In this document: positions 52,154 to 62,248 of the stretch, in pieces
Numbering within the stretch: the stretch's first letter is position 1
Layout: each line of letters begins with the position of its first letter
Notes under the pieces: model-generated
What the model saw: only the letters and a program-made list of their open reading frames with translations
The model's database searches: none
Told to the model about the DNA's origin: nothing
NCBI GenBank assembly: GCA_945915235.1
Contig: CAMEEX010000001.1
Location: 1 to 64,000 of the forward strand
Source of the DNA: an uncultured Clostridia bacterium
Lineage (GTDB): Bacteria > Bacillota > Clostridia > Lachnospirales > Lachnospiraceae
Direction: 5' to 3'
Length of the DNA: 64,000 bases
Position numbers and translations under genes: made by a program

Positions 52154-54307
52154 TTACATCATTCCCGTGTCTTCCATTCGCTCCTCAACGAAGTGGTTAA
52201 TCTTCATAAACGGTATTCTTATCACGAGTCCGATTATGAGGGCTGCGACAGCGAATATCATAAGCTGGGCGAGGTTGGTGACATAGGCTGAACCGTACAT
52301 TCCTGCCACGGTCTCACGCATTGCATTGATTGCGTAAGGGAATGGGAAGAATATGTATATGTTCTGGTATACCTGTGGAAGCATCTCAATAGGGAAGGTT
52401 CCGCTTGAACCCGCAATCTGAAGTACCATGACAACGACGGCGAGTGCTTTACCGAGGTCGCCGAATGAAATTGCGAGGGAGTATATAAGCAGTGTAAATG
52501 TAAAGCTTGCGAGCACGGCAACCAGATAGAAGAGTCCGGGCTCTAATACCTGACTGTGCAGCAGATGGATATCTCCGAGCACGACGATTGCCGCCTGAAT
52601 CTGTCCGAGCAGGAAGAAGGTGAGGTAACGCCCGAAGAAAAGGTGGCGCGGCTTCACATTCTCGAGTCCGGTCGGGTCAGCGTGAACCTTGACGAGTGAA
52701 ACGAGAAGGGTTCCGCCTACCCAGAGTGCAAGGATTGTGTAGAACGGGGTCATTCCCGAACCGTAATTCTCAACTGGATAAATCTCTTCTGTTACCATAT
52801 TTACAGGCTCTGCAAAGAATTCTCCGTAGAGCTCGGAGTCGCCGCCGAGGAACTGTGTTACCATGTCAATCTTGTCGCTTTCGGAGGTGTTGTTCATCCA
52901 GTCGATTACGCTGTCGAGTTCGGTTATGACATTTTCGATTACCTCCTGTATCTGTGAAAGGCTCTCGTTTGACTTGTCTACGGTCGTGCCTACACCGTCA
53001 AGGATTTCCCCGGCATCATTCAGCGCGCTTGTGAGGCTCGTCATAATGCTGTTTACACTGGAGAGTGTCTGCGATATGGAATCATTTAAGCTGTTAAGCT
53101 GTGGCTCTACGCTGTTGACGTAATTTGTGTATAGGTCATCAAGCTGCTTTTTACAGGAGTCGAGCGATGACTTTATGCTTGAAACCATGGTGTCCACGGC
53201 TGCCTGTGTGAGAACGCCGTTTCCTGCCGCCTGCGAGGTGAGCGAACCTATGGTATTTATAATCTGTGTTACAATCGTGTCGAGAACGCCAAGCTCAGGA
53301 ACATTTGCAGAGTCGGACTGACCGATATAATACTCAGCTATGAGAAGCTTGAGTGTTTTCATCTGGGTGCTGAGCTGAGCTGCATCGGCGTTAAGCTGTG
53401 TAAGACTGTTGGCAAGCTCCTGTGAGTCCTTGGCAAGAGTGGCGTTGTCTAACAATGTTGATATGTTTGAAAGGGAATTGGACATATCGTTTAAGGTTGT
53501 CTTTAACTGTTCGCTGAAGTCTCCAAGAGCTGTGCGGCTTCTTGAAAAAGCAGCCTGTGCGTTGTTCAGGCTTCCGGTTGCGTTGGCTATTCCGGCTGAC
53601 AGACTGCTTATCTGAGCGTTTGTGTCAGCGAGATTGTCGGTAAGTCTTGTGTTGCCGTTTACAAGCAGTGTAAGTGTATTGTTATAGGAAGAAAGATTGT
53701 CACGAAGACGTGTCAGCTTGTCAGTGAGAGTGGTTGTGCGCTCGCCCTCCTCGATATCTGAGGAGATTGTGTTCGTCTCCGTGAATATGGTGCTGACCAC
53801 GACCTCAATGAACTTAGTGTTGATGGTCTGTTGGAGTGAGCCGACAGCAGTGTCCGTAATCTTGGTCGCTATGGCATTCTTTTTCTCATTTTCATAATAG
53901 GTAAGGACAGGGTTCGTGAAGTCGGTGTCGAATACCGTGTACATGCTCTCGGTGAAATCCGACCCGATTGTGACTCCGGCATAGTAGTCGCCCGCTTCAA
54001 CTCCCGCAACGACGTCGTCCGCGGTATCGCAGGCTACCCAGTCGATGCTGTCATTTGTTTTCAGCTCCTCCAACACGTCGGCACCCATATTTTTGTAGGT
54101 GCCGTCCTCGAGCGTATAGCCGGCGTCCTCCGACGCTATGGCAATCTTGATGTTGGAGGTGTTGCCATATGGGTCGTGGTTGGAATAGATGTTAAACCAC
54201 GCATACAGCGATGGCAGAATGCACAGACCAAGTGCAATGGCAAGTGCGAACGGGCTTCTCACGAGTCTTTTTAAGTCCCGTACGAAGATGGTCAATGTGT
54301 TTTTCAT
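52154..54307 (-). CDS. YhgE/Pip-family membrane protein (upstream paralogue)
   Basis: 717 residues with the same plan as its paralogue: N-terminal helix and ALGLCILPSLYAWFNIYSNH, long outer helical domain, and a C-terminal six-helix domain starting YPVENYGSGMTPFYTILALW. First gene of a three-gene operon with a convincing promoter upstream (TTGACT-16-TATAAT). Having two different YhgE proteins around a third small membrane protein suggests a heteromeric assembly. No WXG100 or EssC genes are in view, so a type VII link is not shown. Confidence 0.9.
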   Translation of the reverse strand: MKNTLTIFVRDLKRLVRSPFALAIALGLCILPSLYAWFNIYSNHDPYGNTSNIKIAIASEDAGYTLEDGTYKNMGADVLEELKTNDSIDWVACDTADDVVAGVEAGDYYAGVTIGSDFTESMYTVFDTDFTNPVLTYYENEKKNAIATKITDTAVGSLQQTINTKFIEVVVSTIFTETNTISSDIEEGERTTTLTDKLTRLRDNLSSYNNTLTLLVNGNTRLTDNLADTNAQISSLSAGIANATGSLNNAQAAFSRSRTALGDFSEQLKTTLNDMSNSLSNISTLLDNATLAKDSQELANSLTQLNADAAQLSTQMKTLKLLIAEYYIGQSDSANVPELGVLDTIVTQIINTIGSLTSQAAGNGVLTQAAVDTMVSSIKSSLDSCKKQLDDLYTNYVNSVEPQLNSLNDSISQTLSSVNSIMTSLTSALNDAGEILDGVGTTVDKSNESLSQIQEVIENVITELDSVIDWMNNTSESDKIDMVTQFLGGDSELYGEFFAEPVNMVTEEIYPVENYGSGMTPFYTILALWVGGTLLVSLVKVHADPTGLENVKPRHLFFGRYLTFFLLGQIQAAIVVLGDIHLLHSQVLEPGLFYLVAVLASFTFTLLIYSLAISFGDLGKALAVVVMVLQIAGSSGTFPIEMLPQVYQNIYIFFPFPYAINAMRETVAGMYGSAYVTNLAQLMIFAVAALIIGLVIRIPFMKINHFVEERMEDTGMM

Positions 54308-54378
54308 AATTAGTTCCTTTCCTTTTTCCTGATAACTTCCTTATTATATAGTGCTGATAATGCGAATTACTGTAATTT

Positions 54379-54406
54379 ATTATATAGTTTATATGCTTAC
54401 AGTCAA
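54379..54406 (-). promoter_or_regulatory. Promoter of the YhgE operon
   Basis: On the minus strand TTGACT, 16 bp, TATAAT; the start would give a leader of about 65 nt. The TTGACT hexamer sits in a short direct repeat (CAGTCAATGT at 54400 and CAGTCAACGT at 54432 on the plus strand), possibly a regulator site. The rest of 54410-54580 shows no gene. Confidence 0.6.
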
Positions 54407-54581
54407 TGTGATATTGTAACAATGTGTTTGCAGTCAACGTCCTTTATGATAGCACATATTACATAAATGACCAGTAGTCAGTTTCTAAAATTTTTATTAA
54501 ATTTATATTTTCTTCTATTTTCAGTCGGTGATGTGTACTATGTAAATAGCTAAAAAGTACTAAAGAAATTATTTTTTGGGC

Positions 54582-54609
54582 TTGCTTTTTTTGATTTTGT
54601 GAGTACAAT
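54582..54609 (+). promoter_or_regulatory. Putative promoter of the ATP synthase operon
   Basis: TTGCTT, 16 bp, TACAAT about 75 bp before atpB; the only good sigma-A match upstream of the operon. Confidence 0.45.
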
Positions 54610-54684
54610 ATGTGAATGTATCAGTGAGCGCAGAAGGCACCCACGTATTACATAAAAACTAAATAAAGAGAAAGGAGTGAGTTC

Positions 54685-55377
54685 ATGGGAGATTTGAAGG
54701 AAAAGATAATGGAAGAGCTCAACTGCGAGACTGTATTTACCATTCACTTCGGAAGCTTTGATATTCCGATTGCCGAGTCCACCGTCATCACATGGGTTAT
54801 CATGGTGATTTTACTTGCACTGTGTATATTCTTGACAAGAGGACTGAAGGTTAAGAATGTGAGCAGGAGACAGCTTGTTGCCGAATCCATTGTAGGCTGG
54901 CTTGAGAAGTTTGTTATCGGAATGACCGGAGAAGAAGGAAAAGCCTTCGTGCCATATCTGTGTTCAGTGCTTCTGTACATAGGCTTTGCCAACCTGATTG
55001 GTCTGTGCGGAGTTAAGCCGCCGACGAAGGATCTCAATGTAACAGCAGCACTTGCCGTTATGAGTATTGTGCTTGTCCAGTACGCAGGAATACACAAGAA
55101 GGGCTTTAAGGGCTGGTTAAAGAGTTTTACACAGCCGATGGCTATTGTGACACCGATTAACATTCTTGAGTTATTCATCAAGCCGTTGTCACTTTGTATG
55201 CGACTTTTTGGTAACGTATTAGGTGCATTTGTTATCATGGAGTTACTTAAGTCATTAATTCCAGTTGTACTGCCGGTACCATTCAGTTTTTACTTTGATA
55301 TTTTTGACGGTTTAATCCAGGCATACGTTTTTGTATTTTTAACATCACTTTATATTAAGGAAGCAGTCGAGGAGTAG
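54685..55377 (+). CDS. atpB: F1Fo ATP synthase subunit a
   Basis: 230 residues with five or six membrane helices. The essential Arg lies in LSLCMRLFGNVLGAFVIMELL, and the C-terminal FDGLIQAYVFVFLTSLYI is the family signature. Subunit a forms the ion half-channels beside the c-ring. SD AAAGGAG supports the start. First gene of the operon; no atpI precedes it. Confidence 0.95.
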   Translation: MGDLKEKIMEELNCETVFTIHFGSFDIPIAESTVITWVIMVILLALCIFLTRGLKVKNVSRRQLVAESIVGWLEKFVIGMTGEEGKAFVPYLCSVLLYIGFANLIGLCGVKPPTKDLNVTAALAVMSIVLVQYAGIHKKGFKGWLKSFTQPMAIVTPINILELFIKPLSLCMRLFGNVLGAFVIMELLKSLIPVVLPVPFSFYFDIFDGLIQAYVFVFLTSLYIKEAVEE

Positions 55378-55455
55378 GCTGCACACTGCCGATGGCAGGA
55401 CATTAAAATTCATTAAATTATCAACATGCCGCAGGGCGGCAGAACGGAGGAAAAT

Positions 55456-55674
55456 ATGGGAATTGCATTAGGAGCAGGAATTGCAGCATTAGCATGTATA
55501 GGAGCCGGTATCGGTATCGGTATCGCAGCAGGTAAGGCAACAGAGGCAGTCGCAAGACAGCCTGAGGCAGAGAGCAAGATAACAAAGCTTTTACTTTTAG
55601 GTGGTGCGCTTGCAGAGGCAACTGCTATTTACGGTTTCGTTGTAGCTATCCTTATCATCATCTTACTTGGTTAA
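55456..55674 (+). CDS. atpE: F1Fo ATP synthase subunit c
   Basis: 72 residues: two helices with the RQP loop ([11 protein letters not shown]) and the ion-binding Glu in [12 protein letters not shown]. The ATG at 55456 has GGAGG upstream; the track's earlier start adds ten unrelated residues. Sodium-type c-subunits carry a Gln in helix 1 (GQGYAAG region) and Ser after the Glu; here these are Ile (GIGIAAG) and Ala, so proton coupling is more likely. Confidence 0.95.
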   Translation: MGIALGAGIAALACIGAGIGIGIAAGKATEAVARQPEAESKITKLLLLGGALAEATAIYGFVVAILIIILLG

Positions 55675-55710
55675 TCAGGTCGGAAAAATATAAGATAAGG
55701 AGAGGATAGC

Positions 55711-56196
55711 ATGTTAAGAATAGATATTAATCTGTTATTTACCGTTATCAACCTGATTATCATCTATGTAATCATTCGTAAGCTTTTATTCAAGCCGGTT
55801 AAGAAGATTATCGCACAGCGCGAGGCTGAGATAAATAAGCAGTACGAGGATGCAAAGGCGACTCAGGACAATGCAGATGCTCTCAAGGTTCAGTATGAGC
55901 AGGCATTGAGCGGAGCACAGGAAGAGAAGGCAGCAGTTATAAGCGAAGCGAGAGTTAAGGCGGGAGCAGAGTATGACAGAATCGTTGCAGATGCCAAGAC
56001 AGCAGCAGATAAGCTTATGGACGATGCGAGAAAAGAAGCAGTTAAGGAACAGGAGAAGACCATCAAGCAGGCTAAGGATCAGATTGAGGAGCTTGTTGTT
56101 GCAGCTACAGCTAAGGTTGTGGCTTCAGGACAGGGCGAAGCCGCAGACAGGGAACTCTATAACCAATTTTTAACAAAGACGGGTGAGAACAAGTGA
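55711..56196 (+). CDS. atpF: F1Fo ATP synthase subunit b
   Basis: 161 residues: one N-terminal membrane helix ([20 protein letters not shown]), then a long charged helix ([19 protein letters not shown] and onward) forming the peripheral stalk. The stop overlaps the GTG start of the next gene by 4 bp. Normal length; no fusion to delta at its own C-terminus. Confidence 0.93.
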   Translation: MLRIDINLLFTVINLIIIYVIIRKLLFKPVKKIIAQREAEINKQYEDAKATQDNADALKVQYEQALSGAQEEKAAVISEARVKAGAEYDRIVADAKTAADKLMDDARKEAVKEQEKTIKQAKDQIEELVVAATAKVVASGQGEAADRELYNQFLTKTGENK

Positions 56197-58220
56197 TTAG
56201 TACAGCAAAAGATTATGCTAAGACATTGCGCGAACTGAATATTGCAGCGAACATAGTGGGACAGGCAGATGACATCTTTACTGCTGTACCGCAGATTGCG
56301 GAGGAATTTGCCAATCCTTCAATATCGCTTGCATCCAAGCACAATGTGATTGAGAAGGTCTTTCCGTTACAGATAAGAGACTTTTTAAAGCTTCTGTGTG
56401 ACAATTCTGACACAGGTCTGTGGAAGGACATAGTTAAGGCGTACAGGGAGGCAGCTCCTGAGCGCAAGGGAGAGTTCGTTGTTACTCTCAAGTATGTGAC
56501 AGCACCTACTGACGAGCAGCTTCAGGGTATCAAGGACTTCGTGGCAAAGCAGTATAACACAACAGAGTTTACATTTGAGCTCGAGGAGGATAAGACCCTC
56601 GGCGGCGGCTTTGTCATTCAGGCGGGCAACGACGTATTCGATTGGAGCACCAACGGCAGAATGAAGCAGTTCAGGGAGCAGCTTGCCAAAGCGGATATCG
56701 GTGCGACAGCCAGCACAGAGAACATTATCTCCATATTAAAGAGCGAGATTGACAATTTCGAGCTCGAGGCACAGGATAAGGAAGTCGGCGTTGTAAGCTA
56801 TGTCGGCGACGGAATTGCCAATATCAACGGGATTGACCATGCAGCCTACGGCGAGATAGTCATTTTTGACTGTGGCGTAAAGGGTATGGTTCAGGACGTA
56901 AGAAAAGACGAGATAGGCTGTATCCTCTTCGGACGCGATACAGAGATTAAGGAAGGCTCAAGAGTTGCGCGTACAGGCAAGAGAGCAGGTATTCCGGTTG
57001 GCGAGGGCTTCCTCGGAAGAATTATCGATGCACTCGGAGCACCTATCGACGGAGCAGGTCCGGTAAAGGAGAACGGCTACCGTCCTATAGAGCAGCCGGC
57101 GCCATCGATCGTTGACCGTAAGTCGGTATCGGTTCCTATGGAGACAGGTATCCTCGCTATCGACTCCATGTTCCCTATCGGACGTGGACAGAGAGAGCTC
57201 ATCATCGGTGACCGTCAGACAGGTAAGACCTCAATCGCCATTGATACCATCTTGAACCAGAAGGGCAAGGACGTTGTGTGCGTATATGTCGCTATCGGAC
57301 AGAAGGCATCGACAATCGCCAAGCTTGTAAATACATTAAAGCAGCATGACGCTATGGATTACACCATTATCGTGTCTGCTACGGCTTCAGACCCGGCACC
57401 TCTTCAGTACATAGCTCCTTACTCAGGAACAGCTATGGCAGAGTACTTCATGCATGAGGGCAAGGACGTTCTTATCGTATATGATGACCTCAGTAAGCAT
57501 GCGGTTGCATACCGTGCACTGTCACTCTTGCTTGAGCGTTCACCTGGACGTGAGGCTTATCCCGGAGACGTATTCTACTTACACTCAAGACTTCTTGAGC
57601 GTTCAGCGAGACTCTCAGATGAGAAGGGCGGCGGTTCAATCACTGCGCTTCCTATCATTGAGACCCAGGCGGGCGACGTATCCGCATACATTCCTACGAA
57701 TGTCATTTCCATCACAGATGGACAGATATTCCTCGAGAGCGACCTCTTCTTCTCAGGTATGAGACCGGCGGTAAACGTAGGCCTTTCCGTATCCCGAGTT
57801 GGTGGTGCTGCCCAGACTAAGGCGATGAAGAAGGCAGCGGGAAGTATCCGTATCGACCTCGCACAGTTCAGGGAGATGGAGGTGTTCACACAGTTCGCCT
57901 CCGACCTCGATAATGCGACAAAGGAGCAGTTGCAGCACGGTCATGTGCTCATGGAGCTGTTAAAGCAGCCTCTTTGCAGACCGCTCAGCACGGCAGAGCA
58001 GGTAATCACACTCTGTGCGGCTAACGGCAAGGTAATGCTTCCGCTTGAGCTTAAAAATGTAAAGGATTTCCAGATGAAGCTTCTTGAGCATATCAGGACA
58101 GACCACCCGGAGATTATCACTCAGATAGAGAACGGCGGTGTGCTTGATGATGAGCTCAACAAGGCTATCGTTGAGGCTGCCAAGAGCTTCAGGGACGAAT
58201 ATATGGCTAAGGAGGGATAA
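56193..58220 (+). CDS. atpA: Fused F1 ATP synthase delta-alpha subunit
   Basis: 675 residues in a single uninterrupted frame. Residues 1-168 are a complete delta subunit (AtpH): [14 protein letters not shown] at the start, and [20 protein letters not shown] then REQLAKAD at the end. A linker of about eight residues (IGATASTE) leads into a complete alpha subunit (AtpA): [19 protein letters not shown], Walker [10 protein letters not shown] (about 339-347), [20 protein letters not shown] and the Arg-finger region [18 protein letters not shown]. The alpha part is about 500 residues, normal. No ATG, GTG or TTG codon lies in frame within the linker; the nearest upstream Met is at 56661, without an SD. 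The order atpB-E-F-[HA]-G-D-C is otherwise standard. Confidence 0.95.
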   Translation: MISTAKDYAKTLRELNIAANIVGQADDIFTAVPQIAEEFANPSISLASKHNVIEKVFPLQIRDFLKLLCDNSDTGLWKDIVKAYREAAPERKGEFVVTLKYVTAPTDEQLQGIKDFVAKQYNTTEFTFELEEDKTLGGGFVIQAGNDVFDWSTNGRMKQFREQLAKADIGATASTENIISILKSEIDNFELEAQDKEVGVVSYVGDGIANINGIDHAAYGEIVIFDCGVKGMVQDVRKDEIGCILFGRDTEIKEGSRVARTGKRAGIPVGEGFLGRIIDALGAPIDGAGPVKENGYRPIEQPAPSIVDRKSVSVPMETGILAIDSMFPIGRGQRELIIGDRQTGKTSIAIDTILNQKGKDVVCVYVAIGQKASTIAKLVNTLKQHDAMDYTIIVSATASDPAPLQYIAPYSGTAMAEYFMHEGKDVLIVYDDLSKHAVAYRALSLLLERSPGREAYPGDVFYLHSRLLERSARLSDEKGGGSITALPIIETQAGDVSAYIPTNVISITDGQIFLESDLFFSGMRPAVNVGLSVSRVGGAAQTKAMKKAAGSIRIDLAQFREMEVFTQFASDLDNATKEQLQHGHVLMELLKQPLCRPLSTAEQVITLCAANGKVMLPLELKNVKDFQMKLLEHIRTDHPEIITQIENGGVLDDELNKAIVEAAKSFRDEYMAKEG

Positions 58221-58223
58221 ATC

Positions 58224-59138
58224 ATGGCAAATGCTCGTGAAATTCAAAGCCGAATGAAAAGTATTCAGGACACCATGAAAATCACTAACGCTATGTACAT
58301 GATATCCTCCACGAAGCTGCGTAAGGCAAAGAAGAGTCTGGAGGAGACGGAACCTTACTTTAACGCACTGCGAAACATGGTTTCCCGTGTTGTAAGGCAT
58401 CTTCCGGATGTCGAGAACCAGTATATGGATGTCAGACCGCGTAAGGCGAAGGAGGACCGAATAAAGGGCTTTATCGTCGTGACGGCTGACAAAGGTCTTG
58501 CGGGAGCGTACAACCACAACGTCCTTAAAAAAGCGATGGAAGAGATTGAACAGTGTAAAAACTACAAGCTCTTCGTGGTTGGCGAGTTAGGAAGACAGTA
58601 TTTTAAGAAAAAGAATATTCCTGTTGCGGAGCAGTTCCACTACACTGCACAGAATCCATCACTTCACAGAGCGAGAATTATCTGTGAGGAGGTTGTAGAG
58701 CAGTTCAAGGCGGGAGAGCTTGATGAGGTGTATGTTATTTACACCTACATGAAGTCAAGCATATCGACGGAGGTTGATATGATTAATCTCCTTCCTATTA
58801 CAAGGGACATGGCTATGCAGCATCAGATGGAAAAGCAGGGAGTATTCAACGAGGAGGTAGAGCTTCAGCCTTCTCCGAATGCGCTTCTTAACAACATCGT
58901 CCCTGATGTAATCATGGGCTACATCTACGGAGCACTTATGGAGTCCTTCTGCAGTGAGCAGAATGCCCGAATGAGTGCGATGCAGGTAGCAAATGACAGC
59001 GCATCAGAGATGATTCGTAATCTGTCCATAGAGTACAACAGAGCCAGACAGGCGATGATTACCCAGGAGATAACCGAGGTAATATCGGGTGCCAAGGCTC
59101 AGAAAAAGAAGAAAAAGGCCAGAAAGGAGGTCATGTAA
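58224..59138 (+). CDS. atpG: F1 ATP synthase subunit gamma
   Basis: 304 residues, slightly longer than the usual 285. N-terminal helix MANAREIQSRMKSIQDTMKI and C-terminal helix NDSASEMIRNLSIEYNRARQ form the rotating central shaft, ending in TQEITEVISGAKA plus a short Lys-rich tail. ATADKGLAG is replaced by VTADKGLAGAYN, as in the family. It follows the fused gene by three bases. Confidence 0.95.
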   Translation: MANAREIQSRMKSIQDTMKITNAMYMISSTKLRKAKKSLEETEPYFNALRNMVSRVVRHLPDVENQYMDVRPRKAKEDRIKGFIVVTADKGLAGAYNHNVLKKAMEEIEQCKNYKLFVVGELGRQYFKKKNIPVAEQFHYTAQNPSLHRARIICEEVVEQFKAGELDEVYVIYTYMKSSISTEVDMINLLPITRDMAMQHQMEKQGVFNEEVELQPSPNALLNNIVPDVIMGYIYGALMESFCSEQNARMSAMQVANDSASEMIRNLSIEYNRARQAMITQEITEVISGAKAQKKKKKARKEVM

Positions 59139-59142
59139 ATAA

Positions 59143-60555
<1,413 letters not shown>

Positions 60556-60570
60556 AGGAGGCGGGGTAAG

Positions 60571-60987
60571 ATGAGTTCATTTTATCTTAAAATATTAGCC
60601 TCCAACAAGGTGTTCTTTTCCGGAAAGGCAGATATCCTTGTAGTTCCGGGCTTAGACGGCGAGATAGCGATAATGGCACATCACCAGAACATGGCGATTG
60701 CCACGACCATCGGAGATGTCCGCTTCAAGCCGGAGGGCAGCGAAGAGTACGTTGATGCGGTTGTCGGTATAGGATTTGTCTATATTGCAAACAATCGTGT
60801 AACCATGATTGTCGATACTGCCGAGCGCCCTGAGGATATCGACGAGGTTCGTGCCAAGGCGGCAATGGAGCGTGCCAAGGAGCAGCTTCGCCAGAAGCAG
60901 AGCATACAGGAGTACCATGTATCACAGGCTTCACTTGCGAGAGCGGTTTACCGTTACCGCAAGGTGGGGAAGCATGATATAAATTAA
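60571..60987 (+). CDS. atpC: F1 ATP synthase subunit epsilon
   Basis: 138 residues: an N-terminal beta-sandwich (LVVPGLDGEIAIMAHHQNMA) and C-terminal helical hairpin (RAKAAMERAKEQLRQKQ). It ends YRYRKVGKHDIN. SD AAAGGAGG supports the ATG at 60571. Last gene of the operon, followed by a palindrome and a strong terminator. Confidence 0.95.
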   Translation: MSSFYLKILASNKVFFSGKADILVVPGLDGEIAIMAHHQNMAIATTIGDVRFKPEGSEEYVDAVVGIGFVYIANNRVTMIVDTAERPEDIDEVRAKAAMERAKEQLRQKQSIQEYHVSQASLARAVYRYRKVGKHDIN

Positions 60988-60996
60988 ACATATTTG

Positions 60997-61020
60997 GGAC
61001 AGGGGTCAGACCCCATGTCC
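60997..61020. repeat. GGACA-GGGGTC-A-GACCCC-A-TGTCC palindrome
   Basis: A near-perfect inverted repeat 10 bp after atpC. A decayed relative (ACACAGGGGTCTGCC) lies at about 61199 inside the next ORF. GGGGTCAGACCCC motifs occur as dispersed repeats in many bacteria. Confidence 0.6.
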
Positions 61021-61027
61021 AAGCTTG

Positions 61028-61077
61028 AAAAAGCACAGGATTTCAGATAAAATGGTATTTGAAATCCTGTGCTTTTT
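61028..61077 (+). terminator. Intrinsic terminator of the ATP synthase operon
   Basis: AAAAAGCACAGGATTTCA pairs with TGAAATCCTGTGCTTTTT; an 18-bp stem ending in a T-run. Confidence 0.92.
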
Positions 61078-61142
61078 GTGTTAAGCATGGGCACAATATT
61101 GAATACTGTTCCATGAAATAACTGAAAGGGGGAATTTATGCC

Positions 61143-61610
61143 GTGCAAATAAAATGCCCTAAAAATAATAAACAGATAGAACATGGTGTTTCAGAAAAGA
61201 CACAGGGGTCTGCCACCTGCCCAAAGTATGAACATATAGTGCATCCGTTCCCGCCGTTGTATGATGAAAACTCAACGATTCTGATACTTGGCAGCCTTCC
61301 TTCGGTGAAGTCGAGGGAGCAGATGTTCTTCTATGGGCATCCGCAGAACCGCTTCTGGAAGGTCATGGCGGCGATTACGGGTGAGAAGATTCCTGAGACT
61401 ATTGAGGAGAAGAAGGAGCTTCTGCATAAGCACCATATTGCACTGTGGGATACGATATATAGCTGTGATATTGTGGGGTCGAGCGACAGCAGTATTAAGA
61501 ATGTTGTGCTCCCATCAACAAGCCCTGCAAACGCGGCATTTTCATTGGAACGGTTGATTGATGCGTGGCAGAAGCTTATAGTGGACGCCTGTGGGAGAGG
61601 TCTGATATGA
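61143..61610 (+). CDS. DNA-deoxyinosine glycosylase-like protein with internal deletion
   Basis: 155 residues. The N-terminal half matches this uracil-DNA-glycosylase-fold family closely: PPLYDENSTILILGSLPSVK, REQMFFYGHPQNRFWKV, ALWDTIYSCDIVGSSDSSI. The text then jumps from SSIKNVV directly to LPSTSPANAAFSLERL, a motif that normally lies some 45 residues further on. The missing part includes the strand with the usual NG motif, so activity is doubtful; an in-frame deletion is likely. The true start may lie downstream of the GTG at 61143, since the family normally begins close to HPFPP. It overlaps the next gene by 4 bp. Confidence 0.7.
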   Translation: MQIKCPKNNKQIEHGVSEKTQGSATCPKYEHIVHPFPPLYDENSTILILGSLPSVKSREQMFFYGHPQNRFWKVMAAITGEKIPETIEEKKELLHKHHIALWDTIYSCDIVGSSDSSIKNVVLPSTSPANAAFSLERLIDAWQKLIVDACGRGLI

Positions 61611-62056
61611 ATACAGGTAAAAATCCATTTTGTGTGGCGGCATACAGAAAAGCCTTTCAGAAAATTCTTGGTTTCAGTGAGATAACGAACAAGGATGAAT
61701 GCATAGTTGATATGGATGAGCCGATGGGAGATAGAATTTCCATTCTGCCGGGGACACATTGCACCACCCGGTGCAAGGCATTTGTCACAACAACCACAAA
61801 TGACAGAATGCTGGTTGCAGTATTCGATTTATATGGAAGGTTTCACAGATACTATGAGCTGGAATTGAAGGACATAAGAAATCTTCAGGTAAAGAAGGTA
61901 TTCGGAGGCATGCAGATATCGTTTGGCGCAGATACACAAGATACAAAACTGGGGATGGTCAATATGCAGATGTATATTCCAAAGCATGATTTTGGCTCGG
62001 ATATGAAGGAACAGAAAATACATCTACAGCGTTTTATCAAAAATCTAAAGGGATAA
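61607..62056 (+). CDS. Conserved hypothetical protein
   Basis: 149 residues from the ATG at 61607 (GGAGAGGT upstream; the track's start lies inside the glycosylase gene). No signal peptide or helix. Predicted mostly beta (LVAVFDLYGRFHRYYELEL, VKKVFGGMQISFG), somewhat like small PH-like domains, but no family is recognised. ATGA overlap with the glycosylase gene implies coupled translation. Confidence 0.6.
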   Translation: MNTGKNPFCVAAYRKAFQKILGFSEITNKDECIVDMDEPMGDRISILPGTHCTTRCKAFVTTTTNDRMLVAVFDLYGRFHRYYELELKDIRNLQVKKVFGGMQISFGADTQDTKLGMVNMQMYIPKHDFGSDMKEQKIHLQRFIKNLKG

Positions 62057-62082
62057 GCCGTGAGTGCACTGTCTGCAATTAG

Positions 62083-62138
62083 AATAAGTCAACTACGATT
62101 TAGTCAACTATAATTGACTAAATCGTAGTTGACTTATT
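62083..62138. repeat. 25-bp perfect inverted repeat
   Basis: AATAAGTCAACTACGATTTAGTCAA at 62083 and its exact complement at 62114 with a 6-nt loop. Inside, AGTCAACTA occurs twice on each arm. It is followed by TTTT then GAAAG, so it may end the glycosylase operon, but its length and internal symmetry are unusual. Confidence 0.8.
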
Positions 62139-62248
62139 TTGAAAGTAATACTATAGTAAAATTAAATTGACGGACATAAAGGGAGAAATTTGCGTATTGT
62201 AAATACTGGTTTAATTTATGGAAATATTTATAGAGAGGGAGACTTAAT

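Noticed and set aside
49289-54307. Type VII secretion locus
   Set aside because: YhgE/Pip proteins resemble EsaA, but no EssC ATPase or WXG100 gene lies in the window.
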